Source: Nitrososphaerota archaeon
Lineage (GTDB): Archaea; Thermoproteota; Nitrososphaeria; Nitrososphaerales; UBA183
Assembly (NCBI GenBank): GCA_027886925.1
Contig: JAPCJN010000057.1
Location: forward strand, 1 to 12,318
Length of the DNA: 12,318 nucleotides
Reading direction: 5' to 3'
How positions within the stretch are numbered: position 1 is the first letter of the stretch; every line of letters starts with the position of its first letter. Of this stretch, positions 1 to 6,289 are shown piece after piece. The notes under the pieces are model-generated. The model saw only the letters and a program-made list of their open reading frames with translations. It made no database searches and was not told the DNA's origin. The position numbers and the translations under genes were made by a program.

Positions 1-1091
1 GTCCCTACTTCACTGCAGCGGATCGACAAGAAATCCTCCGAGACATCGAGGCCGTGCTCGAGTCCGGACGTCTGACTCTAGGTCCGCGCCTAAAGGAGTT
101 CGAGTCCCAGTTCGCCGGCAAGGTGGGAGCGACTTTTTCGGTCGGTGTGACCTCCGCGACCGCCGGTTTGCACATGTCAATGCTTGCCCTCGGCATAAAG
201 CCGGGCGACGAGGTTATCGTGCCTGCCAAGACATTCGTTTCGACGGCCAACGCTCCCGTATATTGTGGGGCAAAGCCCGTCTTTTGCGACGTTCAGCCGG
301 ACTCCATGAACATGGATCCGAAGGATCTACGGAAACTCGTGACTACCCGCACCCGAGCCGTGATACCAGTGCACGTGGCGGGCCAACCGTGTGACATGGA
401 TGAGATAATGGAAGTTTGCGACGCGAACTCCATCGACGTCGTTGAAGACTCCGCACACGCGCCCTATGCGCTCTACAAGGAAAAGGTCGCGGGCACCATC
501 GGGAAGATCGGCGTCTATTCCTTCTACCCTGACAAAGTCATCGCGAGCAGCGACGGAGGGATGCTCGTGACGGCCGATGAAGAGCTGGCGGATCGGCTTC
601 ATCTTCTGCGAAATTGCGGCAGAAGGAATCTCAGGGAGCCAGACATCGTCTCGATAGGATACAACTATCGCATGAACGAGCTTCAAGCCGTATTGGGGAT
701 ACATCAGCTCAAAACGCTCGATGAGATGCTGGAAACGAGACGGCTGTTGGCGCGGTACTACGACGAGCAGTTGGAGGGGATGGAAGGAATCGCCGCTCCG
801 ACGACAGCTCCCGGCAGAACCCACGACTACTACGCCTATGTCGTCTTCTTGGAAGGATTCGACAGAGATGCCTTCCAAGCGAAATTGGCTGAGAGGGGGA
901 TTGAAACGGCGCTGATGTTCAAACCGGTATACCTTCACAAGCCTTACTTGGACATGGGATATGGGCCTGGATTGTGTCCCGTAGCTGAGCAGATAAGCGA
1001 AAATACCGTGAGCATCCCACTTCATCCAGGCCTGAGCACCGACGATGCCGGATATGTGATAGATGAGATCAAAGAAATATTATCTGAATGA
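1..1091 (+). CDS. DegT/DnrJ/EryC1/StrS-family sugar aminotransferase, 5' end missing
   Basis: A PLP-dependent aminotransferase of the fold-type I DegT family, which transfers an amino group (usually from glutamate) to a keto sugar nucleotide for surface glycans. The frame is open to the left edge: before the first in-window GTG (54) it encodes PYFTAADRQEILRDIEAVLE, the usual family N-terminus, so GTG 54 is internal and the true start lies just outside. Numbering from GTG 54: the family segment GRLTLGP (5-11), the E131-D132 pair in EDSAHA that normally contacts the PLP ring, the Schiff-base lysine K161 in SFYPDKVI, and the dimer/active-site segment GYNYRMNELQAVLG. The usual GEGG after the lysine reads SDGG here. 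The sugar product (perosamine, bacillosamine-like or other) cannot be told from sequence. The gene ends 28 bases from the convergent enolase-superfamily gene. Family is confident, substrate unknown. Confidence 0.93.
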   Translation, partial: PYFTAADRQEILRDIEAVLESGRLTLGPRLKEFESQFAGKVGATFSVGVTSATAGLHMSMLALGIKPGDEVIVPAKTFVSTANAPVYCGAKPVFCDVQPDSMNMDPKDLRKLVTTRTRAVIPVHVAGQPCDMDEIMEVCDANSIDVVEDSAHAPYALYKEKVAGTIGKIGVYSFYPDKVIASSDGGMLVTADEELADRLHLLRNCGRRNLREPDIVSIGYNYRMNELQAVLGIHQLKTLDEMLETRRLLARYYDEQLEGMEGIAAPTTAPGRTHDYYAYVVFLEGFDRDAFQAKLAERGIETALMFKPVYLHKPYLDMGYGPGLCPVAEQISENTVSIPLHPGLSTDDAGYVIDEIKEILSE

Positions 1092-1119
1092 CCTATGAAC
1101 GCGAGATGAATTCTGGTAT

Positions 1120-2202
1120 CTAGCTGCTACGCTTCCCGATGAGGGTCAACCCTAGCCCCTTGCTGCTCCAGCTTGAAATCGATCCGTGCGAAGGTAGCAG
1201 ACGGTTCTCTACCAGCTCTTTCTCCAGGCGCTGATTCCCGCTCATTTCTCCTACGGGGTCAAAATTGCTTCGAGACATCGCGACCGCGCTTTCGGCTGCG
1301 ACGCCTATCGAGCTCGAATGGCCGCTGCCCACGATCACCTTCATTCCGAATTCTCTCGCGAGGTCGCACATCTCAATCGTCCTCGTGATCCCGCCGCATT
1401 TGTTGACCTTCAGCTTAACCATGTCTGCGGCTGAGGCTTGGCCGAACCTGATGATGTCCATGGGCTCCTCGATTGGTTCATCTGCGACGACAGGCGTGTC
1501 GATAGCCCTTGATATCTTCGCCATCGAATCTGTGTCGAACTTGCTGACCGGCTGTTCAAACAGCTCAGGTTCGAAGGCCTCGAGTCTCCTCAAAATCGAG
1601 ATCGCCTTCGACGGCTCGTAGGCTTGGTTCGCATCCAGTCTGAGGCGTACTTCGCGTCCCACCGTGCTTCGGATCGCACGAACGAGGTCGACGTCAGCGT
1701 CAACGCCCTGTCCGACTTTGACCTTCAGCGTCATGACGCCCTCAGTTACGAGCCTTGCGGCCTTCTTAGCGGCCTCCTTGCGAAGAAGGAAACCGATGCT
1801 CCCTGCCACTTGGACGCTGTCCCTGACACGTCCTCCAAGATGCTCGATTATCGACAGTTTCCGTTCGCTTGAAACGAGGTCATGAATCGCGATTTCTATT
1901 GCTGACTTCGCCATCCACGCGGATTTGAGAGCATGGTCCATCTCCTCCACTATGGAGGGAATTTGCCGTTCTTCCTTGCCCACGAGCGGGGGGCCAAGGC
2001 TCTTGGAGATTTGTCGAATGATGGAAGACTGGGTGTCCTCGCTGTACCCGGGCATCGGGCTGGCTTCTCCGATCCCCGTCTCCCCTTCCTGGTTTGTTAT
2101 CGTCACGAGCACGTAATTCGCCTCCTTTTGGATGCCGCTCGAGATTTGATAAGGCTCGGTCAGCGGCAGATTTTCGGGAAACGCGCTGATAGACCGAATC
2201 AT
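1120..2202 (-). CDS. Enolase-superfamily enzyme, dipeptide epimerase / muconate cycloisomerase-like
   Basis: A 360-residue protein with the two-part fold of the mandelate racemase/muconate lactonizing group: an N-terminal capping domain (about 1-125) and a (beta/alpha)-barrel. The catalytic set is complete: K160-x-K162 in LKVKVG, the three metal ligands D190 (RLDANQ), E216 (FEQP) and D241 (ADEP), and the opposite base K265 in KLKVNKCGG. Enzymes with a KxK and an opposite lysine do 1,1-proton transfer (Ala-Glu or other dipeptide epimerase, N-acylamino acid racemase) or syn-elimination/cycloisomerisation (o-succinylbenzoate synthase, muconate cycloisomerase). The C-terminal DxD that holds the dipeptide amino group in classic Ala-Glu epimerases is not visible; this region reads SNFDPVGEM, and the loop before it is GSGHSSS. 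A different ligand is therefore likely. The ATG start lies 7 bases after the ATP-grasp stop, so it is the last gene of the operon. Fold is sure, substrate open. Confidence 0.9.
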   Translation of the reverse strand: MIRSISAFPENLPLTEPYQISSGIQKEANYVLVTITNQEGETGIGEASPMPGYSEDTQSSIIRQISKSLGPPLVGKEERQIPSIVEEMDHALKSAWMAKSAIEIAIHDLVSSERKLSIIEHLGGRVRDSVQVAGSIGFLLRKEAAKKAARLVTEGVMTLKVKVGQGVDADVDLVRAIRSTVGREVRLRLDANQAYEPSKAISILRRLEAFEPELFEQPVSKFDTDSMAKISRAIDTPVVADEPIEEPMDIIRFGQASAADMVKLKVNKCGGITRTIEMCDLAREFGMKVIVGSGHSSSIGVAAESAVAMSRSNFDPVGEMSGNQRLEKELVENRLLPSHGSISSWSSKGLGLTLIGKRSS

Positions 2203-2209
2203 TTGGCTT

Positions 2210-3238
2210 TCATGTTCGCGTGACGTTCGACACCTTCGCGAAGCCGTCTCCTAGTTCGGAGACGTCAAACACTTCGTCGCTCCACAATCTGACGTAGACT
2301 TTTCCCACCTCGTAGTCGTTTTGCAGCGTTATCTTTCCCATGGCGGCCATCTCCACAAGTGCGTATGCCAGATTCATGCCCGCTCTGGCGGAAAGGTGGC
2401 TCTGCCCGCATATTCGGGGGTTGAGATCGATGAGGAGTCGCTCGCTGCCTCTGACCAGGAACTCTGCTCCAACGGCCCCTCTCCAGTTTAGCTTCTCGAG
2501 GACGGTGGCGAGCAAGCGGACGGAAGCGTCGTCTCTGACCGTAACGGCGGAGATGGCGGTCCCGCTCCCTTCGCCCTTTGTCGCGAGCCTACGGTGGACG
2601 ATCGAGAGGAGAATTCTTCCTTTGTCCGCTATTGCCTGCACAAGCAAGAGGTCGCCGTCTATCTTCTCTTGCAACAGCACCTGCTTCTTCGCTTTGGAAT
2701 ACCAGAAGTGCGCGTCTGCGGGGGTGTCGATGACCGCGAATCCTCTTCCGCCTCGGCCCGACCTTTGCTTGATGACGCATGGCAGCCGGAGTTCCCTGAT
2801 GGCTTCATCTATTGATTCTTCCGAGTCCAACAAGAATGTTTTCGGGCCGGGTATACCGACTCGTTCCACTGAAGAGATGGCATATTTGTCTCTGGCCGTC
2901 GCGACGCTCTCTCTCGACGGGAGAGGGATTGAGACGCCCGCTTCTCTGAAAATGTGTTCGTTTTCAGCAAGGACTTCGATTTCTTCGTCGACCGTCGGTA
3001 TGACAGTATCTATGCGATAGCGCTTCGAGACGGCTAACATGTCGGGGATATAATCACGGGACAGGGCGCCGGGAACTCGTTCGTGATGCTGCAGGGCACG
3101 GAAGCCGGCGGCGAGGGGATCCATGTCCACGCCAACGACATTGAGTTCCTCTGGCGCGAGTCTAAGGGATTGGATCACGGCCATTCCTGCCGGTCCTCCT
3201 ACTCCTGTGACAAGGATGTTGCGCATCTTCAATCCCAC
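2210..3238 (-). CDS. ATP-grasp ligase, carbamoyl-phosphate-synthase-large-subunit-like
   Basis: A 338-342 residue ATP-grasp enzyme. These enzymes activate a carboxylate as acyl phosphate and couple it to an amine or similar nucleophile. A Rossmann-like pre-ATP-grasp domain opens with NILVTGVGGPAGMAV (residues 7-21 counted from GTG 3238). The ATP-binding segment PCVIKQRSGRGGRGFAVI spans about 153-170. Metal and phosphate residues lie at E259 (GAEF) and D271-x-N273-P-R275 (IDLNPRICG). The second start, ATG 3226, gives a typical MRNILVTG N-terminus and is as likely as the GTG. It sits 7-19 bases after the pentapeptide-repeat gene and 7 bases before the epimerase-like gene, so these are one transcript. 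Pairing with an enolase-superfamily epimerase relative suggests an amino-acid or peptide substrate, but this is inference. PylC-like or other CarB-like ligases cannot be excluded. Confidence 0.88.
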   Translation of the reverse strand: MGLKMRNILVTGVGGPAGMAVIQSLRLAPEELNVVGVDMDPLAAGFRALQHHERVPGALSRDYIPDMLAVSKRYRIDTVIPTVDEEIEVLAENEHIFREAGVSIPLPSRESVATARDKYAISSVERVGIPGPKTFLLDSEESIDEAIRELRLPCVIKQRSGRGGRGFAVIDTPADAHFWYSKAKKQVLLQEKIDGDLLLVQAIADKGRILLSIVHRRLATKGEGSGTAISAVTVRDDASVRLLATVLEKLNWRGAVGAEFLVRGSERLLIDLNPRICGQSHLSARAGMNLAYALVEMAAMGKITLQNDYEVGKVYVRLWSDEVFDVSELGDGFAKVSNVTRT

Positions 3239-3245
3239 AATTTTT

Positions 3246-3857
3246 TCATTGCGAACCTAGCTTAGCGACTCTCTCGGCTAACTCTTTGTCGAACGACGCG
3301 GTTTTCCATGACTTTGCTTTCGTTATGGTGGAGATGCCTTGATCGTCAATCGTGTTCCCGCTGAACACGCAAGAACTCAAGTCCGAGCCGGCGAAGTTTG
3401 CCAGGTTGAGGTTCGATGCCGAAAAATCCGTGCCCGCCAGGTCGGCGTCTTGGAAGTTCACTTTGGTCAAGTTCGATTTTCGGAACGCGGCGTTATGAGC
3501 CGTGGCCTCAGAGAAGTCAGCCCCTTCCAAGTCAGCTTCGTCGTAGCGAGTTCCGGTCACGATCGAGGCTTCGAAGTGGGAATATGGGGCTTTGGCGTGA
3601 GAAAAGTCAGACTCTTCCAAGTCGGATTCAGAGAAATCTGTCTCTATCAGTCTCCCGGTCGCGAACTTCGCCTTCTTGAGGCTGCATCTTACTATCGACG
3701 CCCCCGAGGCGTCTATGTTTGAAAAATCGATGCCTGAAAGATCCTTCCCCTGAATCACTAGTCCCTGGAAATCCATGTCGCCTGAGGCAATCTTGCTTTC
3801 GACGGTGGCCCTGCTAATGGTCGGCAACTGGAACCAGCGTCGCTCCTCTAGTCTCAC
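3246..3857 (-). CDS. Pentapeptide-repeat protein
   Basis: A 203-residue protein built mostly from A(D/N)LxF-type five-residue repeats between about residues 38 and 168, such as DLSGIDFSNID, ADLEGADFSEA and NLNLANFAGSDL. Such repeats form a right-handed quadrilateral beta helix. The tail, residues 176-200, ends in a short helix (SWKTASFDKELAERVAKL) of the kind that caps many such helices. No membrane segment or signal peptide is visible, so it is probably cytosolic. The start is GTG 3857, which overlaps the stop of the Lrp-type gene as GTGA, indicating translational coupling. Family functions range from DNA mimicry and gyrase protection to scaffolding, and none can be assigned here. Coupling to a regulator and to two enzymes hints at a scaffold or regulator partner. 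Confidence 0.88.
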   Translation of the reverse strand: MRLEERRWFQLPTISRATVESKIASGDMDFQGLVIQGKDLSGIDFSNIDASGASIVRCSLKKAKFATGRLIETDFSESDLEESDFSHAKAPYSHFEASIVTGTRYDEADLEGADFSEATAHNAAFRKSNLTKVNFQDADLAGTDFSASNLNLANFAGSDLSSCVFSGNTIDDQGISTITKAKSWKTASFDKELAERVAKLGSQ

Positions 3858-4345
3858 GGCTTAAAGGATTGCGAAAGTTCTGAGATCTCGATCGAATCCT
3901 TCTTCCTTTGCGTGAGAATGGAAAGATGGTATTCTTTCACCCCCTTGAGTTTGTGGAGATACGAAAGCGCCTGAGAAAGTTCCGCCTGACTCTTGAATGC
4001 TCCTCTGCAGGAGATGTTGTGTGCTCCGCTGACTATCCAGACAGAGTAAAACCAAGGGACTTTTGCCAGCTCGTCGGCTACTCGTGAGATATAGTCCGGC
4101 TGAACTGACATCCCTATAGTAACGTTCACTGTGTATCCTAATTTTTCAAGCCTGAGTTGCACGGTGAACTTTTCGATTACTCCTAGCCTCTTGAGTCGGT
4201 CTATCCTGTATTGAACCGTCGAGTCTGAGAGCTTTGATTCCCTTGCGATTTCTGCAAGACTCGATCTGCCTGACCTTGTCAGAATGCCAAGAATCTCGAC
4301 GTCCTTTGCGTCCAGGGCAGACTGCCGTGTCTTGTCCAAGGTCAA
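3854..4345 (-). CDS. Lrp/AsnC-family transcriptional regulator
   Basis: A 163-residue regulator with an N-terminal winged helix-turn-helix (about 12-60, with SLAEIARESKLSDSTVQYRI at 29-48) and a C-terminal RAM/AsnC ligand-binding domain (about 70-145, with the SGAHNISC segment around 106-113). Proteins of this family form dimers to octamers, often bind amino acids between RAM domains and commonly regulate their own and neighbouring genes. The start is TTG 4345; an in-frame TAG lies five codons upstream, and TTG 4339 is the next choice. A TATA-like element about 25 bases upstream of TTG 4345 fits a leaderless transcript. The stop overlaps the GTG of the pentapeptide-repeat gene by 4 bases. First gene of a four-gene operon and divergent from the flavoprotein gene, so the paired inverted repeats between them are its most likely targets (inference). 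Confidence 0.92.
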   Translation of the reverse strand: MTLDKTRQSALDAKDVEILGILTRSGRSSLAEIARESKLSDSTVQYRIDRLKRLGVIEKFTVQLRLEKLGYTVNVTIGMSVQPDYISRVADELAKVPWFYSVWIVSGAHNISCRGAFKSQAELSQALSYLHKLKGVKEYHLSILTQRKKDSIEISELSQSFKP

Positions 4346-4365
4346 ACTGATTGATGACTAGACGA

Positions 4366-4373
4366 GATATAAG
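4366..4373 (-). promoter_or_regulatory. TATA box of the lrp-like operon (leaderless)
   Basis: On the minus strand the element CTTATATC is preceded by the purine-rich stretch CAGAAAGGG, which resembles a TFB recognition element. The centre is about 25 bases from TTG 4345, which would place transcription start on or next to the start codon. Seen in sequence; function is inference. Confidence 0.6.
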
Positions 4374-4402
4374 CCCTTTCTGCGAATTTATGTCGAAAAA
4401 CG

Positions 4403-4444
4403 CAAACTGCGGTCTCCTAGCTCGACTGGTATATCCGCAGTTTG
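4403..4444. promoter_or_regulatory. Inverted repeat A, candidate Lrp-type operator
   Basis: Perfect 10-base arms CAAACTGCGG (4403-4412) and CCGCAGTTTG (4435-4444) are separated by 22 bases, with centres 32 bases apart, about three helical turns. The element lies upstream of the TATA of the lrp-like operon, between the two divergent promoters. Arms a whole number of turns apart suit a dimer of dimers on one DNA face. It is the best candidate site for the adjacent regulator. A transcribed hairpin is less likely, as it lies upstream of both predicted transcription starts. Confidence 0.6.
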
Positions 4445-4454
4445 GCGTATCGAA

Positions 4455-4493
4455 ACCTGGAAAAAACCTGAAAAAATGAGGCAAAATCCAGGT
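4455..4493. promoter_or_regulatory. Inverted repeat B, candidate operator at the flavoprotein promoter
   Basis: Seven-base arms ACCTGGA (4455-4461) and TCCAGGT (4487-4493) have centres 32 bases apart, the same spacing as inverted repeat A, although the arm sequences differ. The right arm touches the predicted TFB recognition element of the flavoprotein gene, so a bound protein would probably repress that promoter. The spacer holds A-rich runs. Confidence 0.45.
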
Positions 4494-4507
4494 AAAAAGC
4501 TTAAGTA
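4494..4507 (+). promoter_or_regulatory. BRE/TATA-like promoter of the flavoprotein gene
   Basis: AAAAAG followed by CTTAAGTA (4500-4507) fits an archaeal BRE plus TATA element. It predicts transcription start near 4528-4531 and a leader of about 17-20 bases before TTG 4547. No clear Shine-Dalgarno sequence is seen in that leader. Confidence 0.5.
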
Positions 4508-4546
4508 GAATGCATTTGCCGAAAGTACTGGTAGATTCGTCTAGCG

Positions 4547-5872
4547 TTGACCCTTCAGGAATCTAGGGAGATTCAAAAGGAACTCCAGATCGCGGTGACT
4601 GGCCTTTCCGGAAGCAGAAGGCGAAATGGAAATACAAAATTCCTTCTGCAGAGGGCCCTAGGGGCCGGTGCCAAATACGTCGATGAGATTAACGAGCAGT
4701 TAGCGTTGCGCGGGACTCGCATAAACCTGACTCTTGTTCCGAAAATATTCGAGACTCATTTCGATGACCACGACGAGATAGTCCAAAGTGTAGGGCCGTC
4801 AAATGCCATTTTGCTGGCATCGCCCGTTTACTTTGGGTCTATCTCTCCGACGCTGAACGAGTTGCTCCGCGAAGTCTCTAACGATCCATCCATCGATCTT
4901 CAGGGCAAGGCCGCCGGGTCGATTGCCGTCGGCACTCAGAGAAATGGTGGCCAAGAGACCGCGATAGAGGACTTTTGGCGCTGGTATCTTGACCGAAACA
5001 TCACCTTCTTGGGGAATGGGCCGGTCACCTCTCAATATGGTGGAACTGCTTGGGGAGGGGGAAGGCTCACTGCCAGGCGTGACGTTTATGGAATCAGCAC
5101 TACGATGGGCGCAGGAAAGCGGCTCATCCAAGATGCACTGGTGCGTTCGACGGGAATGAAAGTTGTGAACGCGGTCCTGAAAGAAGCAGGATCTCCTGCT
5201 TTGGGAACAGATAGTTTCGACGAGGGCTCCGAGTTGAAAGTTGAGCCATCTACAACTCTTCCCAGTTGCCGGTTTCTTATCTTCTCCGATGTCGCGACTC
5301 CGTCACGAGACGTCATAGAAACCATGAACGGAATCGAACGGGCGGCAGAAGAGTTCGCCGAAACGGCGCATTTGAAGACGAACAATTCAAAGATTGATTT
5401 TCTGTCTCTTGAAGAGGACATGAAGTCCGTGAAGGATTGTGCCGCATGTGCAATCTGTCCGCCCGGGAATCAAAAAATACCTGGAGTATATGCTTGCATC
5501 TACGACGATGACTTGAACAGGAACTTTCACCGATTCTACGAATCTTCCGCAATAATATGCTCGACCCAAGAAAAATTCGGGCTCGTCCCGCCAAAATACT
5601 GGCGAACGCTGAACCGGATGAGGAGCGTGCGAAGGAATGATTACATGCTCACGGGACGGATGGGGTCAGTCATCGGCGGTTCGTCACCTGCGAGCCAAAT
5701 CCCCCTGAAGTGGCTCGTCAGGAACAACCTCTCGATTCTTGCGTCTTCTAGAGAGAACCACTTTGAATTCGGCAAGTTGCTTTTCCGCGAAACCCTCCTG
5801 AGGCAGTCTGGAATGAAGTTCTTCGAAGAAAGAGGCGTCAACATATGGACTCGTCCAACTCACCACGAATGA
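4547..5872 (+). CDS. Fused double flavodoxin-fold protein, iron-sulfur-flavoprotein-like
   Basis: A 441-residue protein that reads as two NADPH-dependent FMN reductase/iron-sulfur flavoprotein (Isf) domains in tandem. Domain 1 (about 13-170) has the FMN phosphate loop GSRRRNGNT (22-30), the ASPVYFGS strand-loop (91-98) and GSIAVGTQRNGGQETA, but no cysteine cluster motif. Domain 2 (about 242-435) has a degenerate phosphate loop but carries C298-x2-C301-x2-C304-x12-C317 followed by IYDDDL, which matches the Isf order of cysteines then I-x-DD, with a longer last spacing than the usual x4-7. It also has SAIICSTQEKFGLVP where the SPVYFG loop would be. FMN and a [4Fe-4S] cluster, hence an electron-transfer or redox role, are likely; partner and substrate are unknown. 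The start is TTG 4547, with an in-frame TAG at 4532. Divergent from the lrp-like operon and overlapping the next gene. Confidence 0.85.
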   Translation: MTLQESREIQKELQIAVTGLSGSRRRNGNTKFLLQRALGAGAKYVDEINEQLALRGTRINLTLVPKIFETHFDDHDEIVQSVGPSNAILLASPVYFGSISPTLNELLREVSNDPSIDLQGKAAGSIAVGTQRNGGQETAIEDFWRWYLDRNITFLGNGPVTSQYGGTAWGGGRLTARRDVYGISTTMGAGKRLIQDALVRSTGMKVVNAVLKEAGSPALGTDSFDEGSELKVEPSTTLPSCRFLIFSDVATPSRDVIETMNGIERAAEEFAETAHLKTNNSKIDFLSLEEDMKSVKDCAACAICPPGNQKIPGVYACIYDDDLNRNFHRFYESSAIICSTQEKFGLVPPKYWRTLNRMRSVRRNDYMLTGRMGSVIGGSSPASQIPLKWLVRNNLSILASSRENHFEFGKLLFRETLLRQSGMKFFEERGVNIWTRPTHHE

Positions 5873-6285
5873 TCGAAATAGCCCTAACAGACCTGAACCT
5901 CCTGGGCGAATTCACCTCCGCGCGTGTCGAAAGTGGCACCTTCGGCACTTCATCGTCCTGCACGATAAACGTCTTCGCCGACAGGCTCGAAGTACCCGGA
6001 CTCGAAATCAGCGTAAGATACGAACAAATTCAGGACATAATCGGCGGGACTCCCGAGGAGCTAAACCCGACCGTGCGAACATCGACGGACGGCGCTGCCA
6101 GCTACGCCGTCGTCATCAAATTGATGATGAGTGGAGGACGAGTCGAGAACATCACGCTGTCGTCAAAAGGAGAAGGTTTGGATTCAATCGAGTATTGTGA
6201 GATGTTGTTGTATCGTGCGTTTGCGGCACACAAAGTGAGGTCTAGGAACGACGGAGCTCCTTGCCACGGTATAATCGGATACTAG
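5845..6285 (+). CDS. Unknown protein coupled to the flavoprotein, possible PH-like fold
   Basis: I do not recognise this protein of 138-146 residues. Two starts are possible. ATG 5845 gives 146 residues. ATG 5869 (MIEIALTDLN) overlaps the flavoprotein stop as ATGA and gives 138 residues; that overlap is typical of coupled translation, so 5869 is a good alternative. The sequence alternates short predicted strands (CTINVFADRLEVP, EISVRYEQIQDIIGG, YAVVIKLMMSGGRVENITLS) and ends in an amphipathic helix (DSIEYCEMLLYRAFAAHK). This pattern resembles PH/GRAM-like beta barrels with a C-terminal helix, but that is only a pattern guess. No signal peptide, membrane segment or metal motif is seen. It is probably cytosolic and a partner of the flavoprotein. 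It ends 4 bases from the convergent deacetylase gene. Confidence 0.8.
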   Translation: MDSSNSPRMIEIALTDLNLLGEFTSARVESGTFGTSSSCTINVFADRLEVPGLEISVRYEQIQDIIGGTPEELNPTVRTSTDGAASYAVVIKLMMSGGRVENITLSSKGEGLDSIEYCEMLLYRAFAAHKVRSRNDGAPCHGIIGY

Positions 6286-6289
6286 AGCC

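Noticed and set aside
327..1025. Long minus-strand open frame (232 codons) inside the aminotransferase gene
   Set aside because: It lies fully antisense to a gene with clear PLP motifs, has no recognisable domain and no promoter; a codon-bias shadow.
2340..3020. Plus-strand open frame (226 codons) opposite the ATP-grasp gene
   Set aside because: Serine- and arginine-rich composition typical of antisense frames; the minus-strand frame has the ATP-grasp motifs.
3239..3246. T-run after the pentapeptide-repeat gene region as a terminator
   Set aside because: The run is T on the plus strand, but the genes here are transcribed from the minus strand, where it reads as A; the next gene follows within 20 bases, so it is an operon spacer.
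3246..4345. Toxin-antitoxin or phage-defence unit made of the regulator and pentapeptide-repeat protein
   Set aside because: The regulator has a complete RAM ligand domain and the operon continues into two metabolic enzymes; no toxin motif is seen.
4403..4493. CRISPR-like or riboswitch/attenuator structure
   Set aside because: Only two unlike inverted repeats, no repeated units with spacers, and both lie upstream of the predicted transcription starts, so they are not transcribed leaders.
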